Shown: positions 55,774-64,000 of the stretch, piece after piece
Numbering within the stretch: position 1 is the stretch's first letter
How the letters are laid out: the number at the start of each line of letters is the position of its first letter
Assembly (NCBI RefSeq): GCF_000455605.1
Contig: NC_017025.1
Coordinates: forward strand, 1,922,001-1,986,000
Origin: Flavobacterium indicum GPTSA100-9 = DSM 17447
Lineage (GTDB): Bacteria > Bacteroidota > Bacteroidia > Flavobacteriales > Flavobacteriaceae
Length of the DNA: 64,000 nucleotides
Direction of reading: 5' to 3'
Notes under the pieces: model-generated
Seen by the model: the letters and a program-made list of their open reading frames with translations, nothing else
Told to the model about the DNA's origin: nothing
Databases searched by the model: none
Made by a program: the position numbers and the translations under genes

Positions 55774-57606
55774 ATGAAAAAAGTAATTGACAAATTAAAA
55801 CCTTATATATTACCATTTAAAACTCACGTTTATTGGAATATTTTTTATAACATTTTATATGCCTTGTTTGGGACATTATCATTTGTAACTTTAATTCCAA
55901 TGTTAAGGGTTTTATTTGATGAATCAAAAAGGATTACTGAGGAACCTGTATATACAGGATTTACAAATGTTTTTGAATATTTAGAAAATTCGTTTTATTT
56001 TAAAGTAACACAATTAACAGAAAAAGGCGATGCTCAATTTGCATTAGTTTACGTTGTTGCTCTTGTAATATTTACGTTTTTACTTAAAAATTTAGCCGGA
56101 TATTTAGCTTCTTATCATATGTTAAAATTAAGAAATGGAGTGATGGCTAATTTAAGAAAAGTGATGTTTAATAAAATCATTCAACTACCTATTTCTTTCT
56201 ATTCAGAAAAAAGAAAAGGAGACGTTATGGCAAGAATGTTAGGCGATGTAAGTGATATGCAAAACTCCTTTTTTGTCATCTTAGAATTAGTTGTAAAAGA
56301 ACCACTTACTATATTATTTTCAATTGCAATGATGTTTTTTCTAAGTTGGAAACTTACACTTTTTGTATTCATATTTATTCCAATTTCAGGATTAATTATT
56401 TCAAGAATTGGAAAAAGATTAAAAGAACAATCTTTGAGTGCCCAAAATGAAAGTGGCTATTTAATTTCATTAGTTGAAGAATCATTATCGGGAATGAAAG
56501 TTGTGAAAAGTTATAATGCTGAAACTATTTTTGAAAATAAATTTAATGGTTCAGTTCAAAAATTATTGCGTTTATCCAATAAAATTGGAAAGAAAAACAA
56601 TTTAGCTTCACCAATGAGTGAATTCTTAGGTATTATTACTATTGCCATACTTTTATTATATGGAGGTCAACTTGTTTTAATTGACAAAACTTTAGACGGG
56701 CCTATATTTATTTCGTTTATGGGATTAGCTTACAATATTTTAACACCAGCAAAAGCTATTTCTAAAGCTTCCTATTCTGTAAAAGGTGGTACCGCAGCAG
56801 CTGAACGTGTGTTTGAAATTTTAGAACAAGACATAACTATTGCAGACAAAACTACAGCAATTGAAAAAGCAACTTTTGATCAATCTATAGAATTAAAAAA
56901 TATTTCATTTGGTTATCAAAACGATTATGTATTGAAGAATTTTTCATTGAAAGTACCTAAAGGAAAAACTGTTGCTTTGGTAGGTCAATCGGGTTCTGGA
57001 AAAAGTACGATTGCCAATTTATTAACTCGATTTTATGATGTAAATGAAGGTGAAATATTAATTGATGATATCAACATCAAAGATTGGAAAATGTCGAGTT
57101 TGAGAGAAAAAATTGGATTAGTTACACAAGATTCTATTTTATTCAATGATACAATTAAAAATAATTTATTAATTGGTAAACCCAATGCTTCTGATGATGA
57201 AATAATTCATGCGCTAAAAGTTGCCAATGCCTATGAATTTGTTAAAGATTTATCAAATGGCATAAATACAAGTATTGGTGATGCGGGTGGTAAATTGTCT
57301 GGTGGACAAAAACAACGTCTTTCAATAGCAAGAGCCGTATTAAAAAACCCACCAATTATGATACTAGATGAAGCTACCTCTGCGCTAGATACAGAAAGTG
57401 AAAAATTAGTACAAGATGCATTAGAACATTTAATGCAAAACAGAACTTCAGTTGTTATTGCGCACCGACTATCAACCATTCAAAAAGCTGATTTAATTGT
57501 TGTTATGCAAAAAGGAGAAATTGTAGAACAAGGAACACATCAAGAATTATTGGCAATGAATGGAACCTATTCAAAATTAGTAACGCTACAATCTTTAGAA
57601 AACTAA
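55774..57606 (+). CDS. MsbA-like ABC exporter
   Basis: The 610-residue protein fuses a six-helix transmembrane domain (about 15-330) to an ATPase domain with Walker A GQSGSGKST (near 404), signature LSGGQKQRLSIARA, Walker B IMILDEATSALD and switch histidine IAHRLSTI. Such half-transporters dimerise and often move lipid A or other lipids to the outer leaflet. It starts immediately after the mutase stop, so the genes are coupled. Substrate is not proven by sequence. Confidence 0.92.
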   Translation: MKKVIDKLKPYILPFKTHVYWNIFYNILYALFGTLSFVTLIPMLRVLFDESKRITEEPVYTGFTNVFEYLENSFYFKVTQLTEKGDAQFALVYVVALVIFTFLLKNLAGYLASYHMLKLRNGVMANLRKVMFNKIIQLPISFYSEKRKGDVMARMLGDVSDMQNSFFVILELVVKEPLTILFSIAMMFFLSWKLTLFVFIFIPISGLIISRIGKRLKEQSLSAQNESGYLISLVEESLSGMKVVKSYNAETIFENKFNGSVQKLLRLSNKIGKKNNLASPMSEFLGIITIAILLLYGGQLVLIDKTLDGPIFISFMGLAYNILTPAKAISKASYSVKGGTAAAERVFEILEQDITIADKTTAIEKATFDQSIELKNISFGYQNDYVLKNFSLKVPKGKTVALVGQSGSGKSTIANLLTRFYDVNEGEILIDDINIKDWKMSSLREKIGLVTQDSILFNDTIKNNLLIGKPNASDDEIIHALKVANAYEFVKDLSNGINTSIGDAGGKLSGGQKQRLSIARAVLKNPPIMILDEATSALDTESEKLVQDALEHLMQNRTSVVIAHRLSTIQKADLIVVMQKGEIVEQGTHQELLAMNGTYSKLVTLQSLEN

Positions 57607-58308
57607 ATGTACATTAACAATCCAAATATTAAACTTCCAAACGATCCTAATACGATTGTTTGGAAATATTTGGACTTATCAAAATTTTTAGATTTATTGC
57701 TTTCGCAACAACTTTTCATGTCGCGTTCTGATAAGTTTGAAGATCAATACGAAGGTACTTTTAGTGAACCTACTTATGAAGAAATCAAAAAATTATCAGA
57801 ACATAATCCTGAATTTTTAAAGTATTATAAATCACAACGTGAAAAGGTAGTAGTGAGTAGTTGGCATATCAATGAATACGAATCGTTTGCAATGTGGCAA
57901 ATATTCACTCAAAACAGTGAAGGCTTAGCGATCCAGTCTACCATTGGTCGCTTACAAAAAGCACTCGAAGTTGAACAAAATTATAAGCAATATATAGGTG
58001 AAGTAAATTATATCGATTACAAAAAAGAATACATTCCTTTTGACGATTTATTTTTTCCATTTCTTTTCAAAAGAAAAAGTTTTCAATATGAAAGAGAAAT
58101 TCGTATTGTATCTGATGTTTCTGAATTAGGATTACAAATTGATAATGGCTTAAAAGTACATGTTAATATCAATCACTTAATTGAAAAAATATATATACAT
58201 CCAAAAAGTGAAAATTGGTATAAAAAACTAGTTATCGAATTAGTATCTAAATTAGGATATGATTTTGTTATTGAAAAATCAGATTTAGAAAGTGATATTT
58301 TAATTTAA
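57607..58308 (+). CDS. DUF2971 domain-containing protein
   Basis: The 233-residue soluble protein has the DUF2971 pattern: WKYLDLSKFLDLLLSQQLFMSRSDKFEDQYEG, then SSWHINEYESFAMWQIF and KRKSFQYEREIRIVSD. The biochemical function of the family is not known. It begins directly after the ABC exporter stop and is last in the same-strand series before the convergent lipoprotein gene. Confidence 0.87.
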   Translation: MYINNPNIKLPNDPNTIVWKYLDLSKFLDLLLSQQLFMSRSDKFEDQYEGTFSEPTYEEIKKLSEHNPEFLKYYKSQREKVVVSSWHINEYESFAMWQIFTQNSEGLAIQSTIGRLQKALEVEQNYKQYIGEVNYIDYKKEYIPFDDLFFPFLFKRKSFQYEREIRIVSDVSELGLQIDNGLKVHVNINHLIEKIYIHPKSENWYKKLVIELVSKLGYDFVIEKSDLESDILI

Positions 58309-58324
58309 ATGGTATTTATTTTTA

Positions 58325-59020
58325 TTAAATAGGCTTAAATTCAGTTGATTTTGCTTCTTTAAAGTCATAATAAAAATAATGTACATTATCATTTTTATCA
58401 AATTGGCCATTTTTATTAGCATCATCTAATGTTCTAAAATACACTCTTCCTGAAGCTTCAATAAATTCCCAATCGATTATTTCGTGTAAATCAGGAGAAA
58501 TCTTTTTAAAATTGTTACCTTGTTCATCACTCACATACAATACATTTAAATCATTATTATCAATGCTATTGTCTTGATTGGTATCATTATCTGATAAGGT
58601 ATATATAAAAGACTTTTTAGATTTAATGTAAGACATATTTTCTATCATAATTACTTTTTCAGTTAAAGAATGAATAGAATCTTGACCTATAATTTGAAAT
58701 TTAACATTTCGAATATAACCTGTAATTTCATTTTCCATAGAATTGGAAATATTGAAACTTGCCGAATTATCATACGATGCCTTGGCTGACTCATAACTTC
58801 CTTTTTTTACATCACCAACTGTCAAATCACCAATTGGAAATACTACTACAGAAGCGCCTTCAAAGTGAATTGGTAAATCTGCAATACCTAATTTAGTTGT
58901 ATCTCGTTTTAGTGCTTTAGTTTCAGCAGCATCATACTTTACTTTAGGTTTAGCCACTTCTTCATTTTTACAAGAAATGAATGTAAATGTGAAAAATATA
59001 AATATAGATAAGAATTTCAT
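58325..59020 (-). CDS. Lipoprotein of unknown function
   Basis: The 231-residue protein has a lipoprotein signal (IFIFFTFTFISC; lipidated Cys17). The mature protein contains two acidic loops, DNDTNQDNSIDNNDLN and DDANKNGQFDKND, each resembling calcium-binding loops of the DxNxD kind. No family was recognised. It is a single gene with a -7 box directly upstream. Confidence 0.78.
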   Translation of the reverse strand: MKFLSIFIFFTFTFISCKNEEVAKPKVKYDAAETKALKRDTTKLGIADLPIHFEGASVVVFPIGDLTVGDVKKGSYESAKASYDNSASFNISNSMENEITGYIRNVKFQIIGQDSIHSLTEKVIMIENMSYIKSKKSFIYTLSDNDTNQDNSIDNNDLNVLYVSDEQGNNFKKISPDLHEIIDWEFIEASGRVYFRTLDDANKNGQFDKNDNVHYFYYDFKEAKSTEFKPI

Positions 59021-59039
59021 AGTTTCTCTTTTTGTCTAT

Positions 59040-59047
59040 CAAATATA
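59040..59047 (-). promoter_or_regulatory. -7 box before the lipoprotein gene
   Basis: TATATTTG on the minus strand fits TAnnTTTG, 19 bases before the ATG. A -33 TTG was not found. Confidence 0.5.
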
Positions 59048-59085
59048 AGAAAGTTTGATTGTTTTTTTAAAATTCTGTTAGGCAA

Positions 59086-61557
59086 TTACATTCTTACGGT
59101 CAATTTTAAATTAAATGTTCTTGTTGTCATGTAATTAGGAACGCCATATTGAGTTTTGGTATACACATCGCGTACCCAAGTATTGGTTATAGCATTTTGG
59201 TTATTAAACATATTATAAATTTCAAATCCTAACGACATTTCGGAGAACTTATTCAACCATTTTCTTTGATGTCCTAACTTTGCATCTTTAAAAACATAAG
59301 AGAATCCTGCATCTGCTCTTCTGTAATCATTTAATCGCATTTCATAATTATAAGGATCTGCATAAGCTGGTGAACCTCCTGGCAATCCTGTATTATAAAC
59401 TAAATTTAAATACATTTTTAAATTAGGCAAAGTAGGCATATAGTCTTGGAATAAGATAGCAAATTTTAAACGCTGATCTGTTGGACGTGCTATATATCCT
59501 TTGTTGTTCTGATTTTCTTCTGTTTTCAAATAACCAAATGTAAACCAAGATTCAACACCTGGAACAAATTCACCATTCAAACGCGCATCTACTCCATATA
59601 CATAAGCAGTAGCTTCATTGTTTGCTCTGTAACGAATTCTTACGTTGTCAATGGTATAAGTATTCACATCCATTAAATGTTTGTAATATGCTTCAGAAAC
59701 CAATTTAAATGGTCTGTTCCACATTTTGAAACTATAATCATGTCCAAAAACAAAATGCAAAGATTTTTGATCTTTTACATTTTCATTTACAGAACCATCA
59801 TACCTTCTTAACTCTCTGTAAAACGGTGGCTGATTATAGAACCCTGTTGAAAAACGGAATACCATATCCCTTTTCCAATTTGGTCTTAAAATGAACTGCA
59901 TTCTTGGAGAAAAAGTCATTTGATTATCTCCTGTAATACCATTATTTGAAACCATCCAACTTTGTCCTCTTATTCCAGCGTTAACATAGTATTTATGTTC
60001 ACCTATTTTCCCTTCGTGGTTCCAATTAGCAAATGCCATCAATCGATTAATAGTTGTATGGTTTTTTGCTCTAACATTTTGATACGGTGCCAGTGGTCCG
60101 GTGTAAGGGTTGTAAGGCTGATCATTTATATATTCCAACAGCGGATTTGGCAATGAAAAACCAGCTGAATCAATAACCTCCCACTCTACCAAACGATCAC
60201 GAATGTCTTCAATATTGTGTTTTACACTCCACTCGATTTGATTTCTTTTGTCTAATTTATGTTGTCCCTTTATTTCATTTGTTACTATAAAAGCATCTAA
60301 ATTATTACGTGCATGATTTAATTGAGAACCTATGCCTCTTGAATAGACAACATCTCCAAAAGTTTCTGAACCAATATTTGCGTCTACTTCACCTAATCGG
60401 TATTGTGCTAATATGTCATAATATTCCTGTTCAACTGTATGATAAATAGAAGAAATCAACTTATACTTATTTGAAGAATTAGGTTCGAAAACTGTTTTTA
60501 AAGCTCCAAAATAAGTACTATATTTATCTTTCTCTTGACCTTCATAATCGATTAACAAAGCAATTGGTTCGTTTACTGTTCCAAAATTAGTTTGACGTGT
60601 AGTAGGTTCGTAATTGTAATTATTTTGAGCAATATTACCTAAAAAACTAAAATTCCATTTGGTATTGGGTGTAAATGAAAACAACGATTGAACATCTAAA
60701 AATGAAGGGCGATAATTAGTTTCTGTTTCTTGACTTTTTACTAATAAGCTATTATTTCTATATCGAATTCCTGTAGTATTAGACCATTTTTGATTTTTGG
60801 ATACGCCCTCGGCATAAATACTTCCTCCCAAAAAACTAGCTTCTAAACCCGCATGAAATGAGGTAGGTTTTCTATAAGAAATATCCAAAACTGAAGATAA
60901 TTTATCACCGTATTTTGCTTGAAAACCACCTGCGTAAAAATCGATATTCTCCACTAAATCGGTATTTGTAAAACTCAATCCTTCTTGTTGACCTGACCGA
61001 ATTAAGAAAGGCCTGTAAACTTCAATTTCATTTACATAAACTAAATTTTCGTCGTAATTTCCTCCTCGAACCGCATAAGAGGTACTTAACTCATTATTAG
61101 AATAAACACCTGGTAATGTTTTAATAATATTTTCCACACCCGCATTAGCTCCTGGAATTCTTCGAATTACAACTGGCGAAACCATAGTTTTACCATCAAA
61201 ATCTTTTCTATTTTTAGCATTAATTACAATTTCTTCTATGACATCCTCTTTTGAACTTAATTTAGGATTCAATTCAAAATCTTCATTAGGCTTTAAGTTC
61301 AGTTTATACGTAGATTTTTTTAAATTGATGTGTGAAAAAGTTACAATTACATCTTTATTAGCTTCAATTTCTAAAATATAAAATCCATTCTTATTGGTTA
61401 CAGTAGTACCTGATGAAGTAATGACGGAAACATTCTCTAAGACTTCATTATTTTCATTTAATACCACACCTTTAATTCGCGCTTTTTGAGCAAATGTTAG
61501 TGAAGAAACTAATAGAAAAATAAGAAGTAAAGTATTTTTTTTAAGCTGAACCTGCAT
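59086..61557 (-). CDS. TonB-dependent receptor with carboxypeptidase-like domain
   Basis: The 823-residue protein has a signal peptide (about 1-23), a carboxypeptidase-regulatory-like domain (about 25-110; IKGVVLNENNEVLENVSVI), a plug domain (about 125-230; NIIKTLPGVYSNNELSTSYAVRG) and a beta-barrel ending TFNLKLTVRM. It imports or exports a TonB-driven substrate across the outer membrane; there is no SusD partner, so it is not a classic glycan-uptake pair. Its ATG lies 3 bases after the stop of the upstream M23 peptidase gene. Confidence 0.92.
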   Translation of the reverse strand: MQVQLKKNTLLLIFLLVSSLTFAQKARIKGVVLNENNEVLENVSVITSSGTTVTNKNGFYILEIEANKDVIVTFSHINLKKSTYKLNLKPNEDFELNPKLSSKEDVIEEIVINAKNRKDFDGKTMVSPVVIRRIPGANAGVENIIKTLPGVYSNNELSTSYAVRGGNYDENLVYVNEIEVYRPFLIRSGQQEGLSFTNTDLVENIDFYAGGFQAKYGDKLSSVLDISYRKPTSFHAGLEASFLGGSIYAEGVSKNQKWSNTTGIRYRNNSLLVKSQETETNYRPSFLDVQSLFSFTPNTKWNFSFLGNIAQNNYNYEPTTRQTNFGTVNEPIALLIDYEGQEKDKYSTYFGALKTVFEPNSSNKYKLISSIYHTVEQEYYDILAQYRLGEVDANIGSETFGDVVYSRGIGSQLNHARNNLDAFIVTNEIKGQHKLDKRNQIEWSVKHNIEDIRDRLVEWEVIDSAGFSLPNPLLEYINDQPYNPYTGPLAPYQNVRAKNHTTINRLMAFANWNHEGKIGEHKYYVNAGIRGQSWMVSNNGITGDNQMTFSPRMQFILRPNWKRDMVFRFSTGFYNQPPFYRELRRYDGSVNENVKDQKSLHFVFGHDYSFKMWNRPFKLVSEAYYKHLMDVNTYTIDNVRIRYRANNEATAYVYGVDARLNGEFVPGVESWFTFGYLKTEENQNNKGYIARPTDQRLKFAILFQDYMPTLPNLKMYLNLVYNTGLPGGSPAYADPYNYEMRLNDYRRADAGFSYVFKDAKLGHQRKWLNKFSEMSLGFEIYNMFNNQNAITNTWVRDVYTKTQYGVPNYMTTRTFNLKLTVRM

Positions 61558-61560
61558 AGA

Positions 61561-63240
61561 TTAATAGATAAAATTAGATGTAAATGTAGTACTATTATTT
61601 AATTTGTCTGTGACAATTAATTTAAATTCATTTGTACCTGTTTTAACTTTTCCATCTGAAATTGTATGTGTTAATTTTTTTGTTTTATAATCGTATTCCA
61701 TTAGAACCCATTCCCCGTTTATGTAAGCATTAAAGCTTTCTATTCCAGATAGGGCATCACTAATAAATATACTTAACGTTGTTAATTTAGATATATTGCT
61801 ACCTTCAATAAAATTTGGATTATAAACTCTTGGCGGAACAGTATCTAAAGCAATTTTATATTTGCCAAATGATTTTATTTTAGCTGCTATTGTAGTCCCT
61901 TTTTTAAACGAAGAATTATATTCTAATTGATACCCATTTACTCCAGCCACAAATGCTTTCTTTTGTTCTTCCGCAGATAATTTTGAAACATCAAATGAAA
62001 TAGTCATAGAACTTTGCATAGCTTCATAATTAGCATCTAAAATTAAAACTCCATTTTTTTCTTCCATATTTATTGAACAATTTTCATAAAACAGATTGGG
62101 AGGAAAATAAACAGATGAAGTTTCGAATTCAAAATTATAATCATTCTTGGCTTTAATATTGTACTTTCCAGTTACAGTTTTAGGAGTAATAATTTCATCT
62201 TTATATTCTAAAGGAATATTAACAATAGTTTTATTTCCATGAAAATCACTAACTTCAATTTTATAATTGTAACTGTTGTTTTTCTTAATATGTACGCCTG
62301 CCGTTTTCTTATTATTTTGAACTAATGAAAGCGAATAAGGTTCCTTAATGAATAATTTTTGAAATCTTTGTTTTAATAATTTATATTTTTTAAAATCGAT
62401 AAAATAATTAATATGCTTCGATTCGTCAAAAGCAAATGTGTCAAATTCATAACCAAAATGAGGCGATCCATTTAGAAAAGTTTGAACTTTATACACTCCA
62501 TTTTTATTGTATATATTAGTTAACAAATCATAAGTGTTTACTGCAAAGCCGACTTTACCGTTTGTAAAAACTTTATTAGAAAGATAAGTTCCATCGGGTT
62601 GTTTCAATAAAGTTAAAGCAATTGGTGCATTACTTTTATTAACCATAGTAGAATCATTCATTGGATATACCATTACACTACTTACTTCTGGAGCTTTATC
62701 ATCTTTGATTAATTTATTCATACCAAAAGCCATTGGATTAATGATCTTTTCTGAATAAGTATCTCTAATTTCAAAATGCAAATGAGGTCCACCACTACCA
62801 CCCGAATTTCCTGTATAAGCAATAATATCTCCTTTTTTTACTGGAAAAATACTTGGATAAAAATACGCTTCTACTTCATAGTTTTTTTCTTTATACTGTA
62901 GTTTTTTAATATATTCTTCTATTGTTGATCCGTATTTACTTAAGTGCGCATATACAGAAGTATAGCCATTGGGATGGGTAATGTAAATCGCTTTACCATA
63001 TCCAAATATTCCCACTTTAATTCTGGACACATAACCATCTGCAGCAGCATATACCGGCAATCCTTCTACATTGTTCGTACGAATATCTATTCCAGAATGA
63101 AAATGATTAGGTCTTAATTCTCCGAAGGTTCCTGATAAATTTATAGGTATATCTAAAGGAGAACGGAAATAATCTTTGGGATATTGGGCAAATACAATTG
63201 CAGAGGCAAATAAAATAATAAATGGAAGTAATTTCTTCAT
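61561..63240 (-). CDS. M23 family metallopeptidase
   Basis: The 559-residue protein has a signal peptide (MKKLLPFIILFASAIVFAQ) and an M23 (lysostaphin-like) domain near the N-terminus. Zinc ligands are in HFHSGIDIRT (His and Asp) and GPHLHFEIRD. The long C-terminal part (about 170-559) is beta-rich, probably Ig-like domains. M23 enzymes cut peptidoglycan cross-links. The frame runs upstream to TTG (63318), but the ATG at 63240 starts the signal peptide. The TonB-dependent receptor follows 3 bases later. Confidence 0.92.
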   Translation of the reverse strand: MKKLLPFIILFASAIVFAQYPKDYFRSPLDIPINLSGTFGELRPNHFHSGIDIRTNNVEGLPVYAAADGYVSRIKVGIFGYGKAIYITHPNGYTSVYAHLSKYGSTIEEYIKKLQYKEKNYEVEAYFYPSIFPVKKGDIIAYTGNSGGSGGPHLHFEIRDTYSEKIINPMAFGMNKLIKDDKAPEVSSVMVYPMNDSTMVNKSNAPIALTLLKQPDGTYLSNKVFTNGKVGFAVNTYDLLTNIYNKNGVYKVQTFLNGSPHFGYEFDTFAFDESKHINYFIDFKKYKLLKQRFQKLFIKEPYSLSLVQNNKKTAGVHIKKNNSYNYKIEVSDFHGNKTIVNIPLEYKDEIITPKTVTGKYNIKAKNDYNFEFETSSVYFPPNLFYENCSINMEEKNGVLILDANYEAMQSSMTISFDVSKLSAEEQKKAFVAGVNGYQLEYNSSFKKGTTIAAKIKSFGKYKIALDTVPPRVYNPNFIEGSNISKLTTLSIFISDALSGIESFNAYINGEWVLMEYDYKTKKLTHTISDGKVKTGTNEFKLIVTDKLNNSTTFTSNFIY

Positions 63241-63440
63241 TAAATAAGGCTTTGGTGCTAAAATACAAAAATCCAATGCATTTACAATATGAAATTGGGT
63301 TTTACCATAAATTTTCAATCCTTTTTTTCAATTTATAATCATCATACAACTGCTCTTCATTCTTACAACATATTAAATACCAACTTGTTAGAAATCATTA
63401 ACAATTCATTATCAAATCGTTATCAGTTATTTCTTCGGTT

Positions 63441-63457
63441 TTGGCACACGACTTGAA
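63441..63457 (+). promoter_or_regulatory. Sigma-54-like promoter
   Basis: TTGGCACACGACTTGAA has TTGGCAC at -24 and TTGA at -12 with correct spacing between the GG and the following G-A pair; the only deviation from TGGCAC-N5-TTGC is A for C. No TAnnTTTG box lies between it and the ATG at 63515, giving a leader of about 45 bases. Confidence 0.6.
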
Positions 63458-63514
63458 ATAGATTAATCAAACAGCAATGTTTTAAAAAATGTTTAACCAT
63501 TAAATTTTAAGATT

Positions 63515-64000
63515 ATGAAAAAAATTACATTTTTAGTTGCAGGTTTATTTTTAGTGTTAAACGCAGCGGTGGCTCAAGAAACAGAACGAGGAAGAGGTCC
63601 AAGAGTAGAATATCATAATTCATACGCTATAGATTATAGAGAAGCTGAACCAATTGTATTTAGAGAAAGAGGTATTGAGTTTTTTGTATTCCCAACAGGA
63701 GATTTCGATTTTAATACTGTAAATAACGGTCCAAGACCAAGAAGAGGAAGCATCAATGAAACTTACGGCGCTCCAAGAGTTGAAGATAGAGGTATAAGAG
63801 GCGTACGAATTGAACACGACAGTTACGGAAGAGTGCGCCGAGTAGGAAATGTATTCATCAATTATGATTACTACGGAAGAGTGAAAAGAATTGGTAGTGT
63901 TTATATGACTTATAATAGTTTTGCCTTAACAAGAATTGGTGGAATGCGAATTTTTTACAACTATCATGGTGAAATTATTGGGGTAAGTGGATTTGTAAAC
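63515..64000 (+). CDS. Secreted tyrosine/arginine-rich repeat protein (partial)
   Basis: The frame is open from ATG 63515 to the window end (162 codons) with no stop, so the gene is cut off. A signal peptide (MKKITFLVAGLFLVLNAAVAQ) is followed by a charged region (ETERGRGPRVEYHNSYA). The second half repeats a unit of about 17-20 residues: DSYGRVRRVGNVFINYD, then DYYGRVKRIGSVYMTYN, then a weaker third copy ending FYNYHGEIIGVSG. The family was not recognised. A sigma-54-like promoter lies upstream. Confidence 0.8.
   Translation, partial: MKKITFLVAGLFLVLNAAVAQETERGRGPRVEYHNSYAIDYREAEPIVFRERGIEFFVFPTGDFDFNTVNNGPRPRRGSINETYGAPRVEDRGIRGVRIEHDSYGRVRRVGNVFINYDYYGRVKRIGSVYMTYNSFALTRIGGMRIFYNYHGEIIGVSGFVN

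Noticed and set aside
63241..63318. N-terminal extension of the M23 peptidase
   Set aside because: It begins at TTG and adds 26 residues before a clear signal peptide.

Overview
The window looks like a chromosomal stretch of an AT-rich member of the Flavobacteriaceae (Bacteroidota), most likely Flavobacterium or a close relative. Evidence: low GC; intergenic promoters of the Bacteroidota type (TTG/TTTG, about 19-20 bases, then TAnnTTTG); families typical of the group (TonB-dependent receptors with a carboxypeptidase-like regulatory domain, DUF6146, DUF6787, DUF6095, DUF4199, type B L31); and almost no Shine-Dalgarno sites. No transposase, integrase, phage gene or CRISPR array was seen. The content is mostly core genome with one surface-polysaccharide island.

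Layout. 1-357: tRNA-Tyr with promoter and terminator. 358-4188: SIMPL protein, rhomboid protease, LpxL-like acyltransferase, class V aminotransferase. 4290-6647: SelO pseudokinase, DUF1801 and SRPBCC proteins. 6726-8255: GlmU-like protein and ribosomal protein L31. 8561-12426: MtaB, small GNAT protein, alpha/beta hydrolase, lytic transglycosylase, half-size TauE/SafE protein. 12493-13206: thioredoxin-fold protein without the second active-site cysteine. 13360-19240: glycan locus with four glycosyltransferases, one GT-C-like membrane protein and an FdtA-like sugar ketoisomerase. 19341-22195: MurQ, three small envelope proteins, TerC. 22440-27036: ParC and ParE. 27243-29795: DUF2459 protein, lipoprotein, YchF. 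30005-34893: secreted protein, ferredoxin facing a LuxC-like acyl-CoA reductase, SerC, SerA, DUF937/EF-hand protein. 34966-40287: DUF6146 and DUF6787 proteins, UvrA, esterase, LOG protein. 40328-43277: GyrB followed directly by an outer-membrane-like protein. 43496-45112: AsnB. 45263-51647: four-gene envelope operon (1004-aa TPR protein, beta-barrel, carboxypeptidase-regulatory-domain protein, GreA-like factor). 51806-58308: FtsE, DUF4199, GT2, phosphosugar mutase, MsbA-like ABC exporter, DUF2971. 58325-63240: lipoprotein, TonB-dependent receptor, M23 peptidase. 63515-end: start of a secreted repeat protein behind a sigma-54-like promoter.

How the genes work together. Both type II topoisomerases are present (gyrB apart from parEC). 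Serine synthesis is represented by serC-serA. Several sets serve the envelope: lytic transglycosylase, MurQ, M23 peptidase, FtsE, the TPR/beta-barrel operon and the glycan locus. Many start codons had to be moved downstream, because the longest frames began at TTG or GTG ahead of a clear signal peptide or family N-terminus. In three genes (13360, 20911, 46752) a non-ATG start looks genuine.

No clearly new defence or mobile system was found. The most interesting signals are the sigma-54-like promoter at 63441, the TPR/barrel/GreA-like operon, the CxxG thioredoxin-like protein, the ferredoxin/LuxC-like/serCA arrangement, the in-frame LSNS linker repeat in a glycosyltransferase, a 7-bp tandem array touching a stop codon, and two REP-like palindromic elements between terC and parC.
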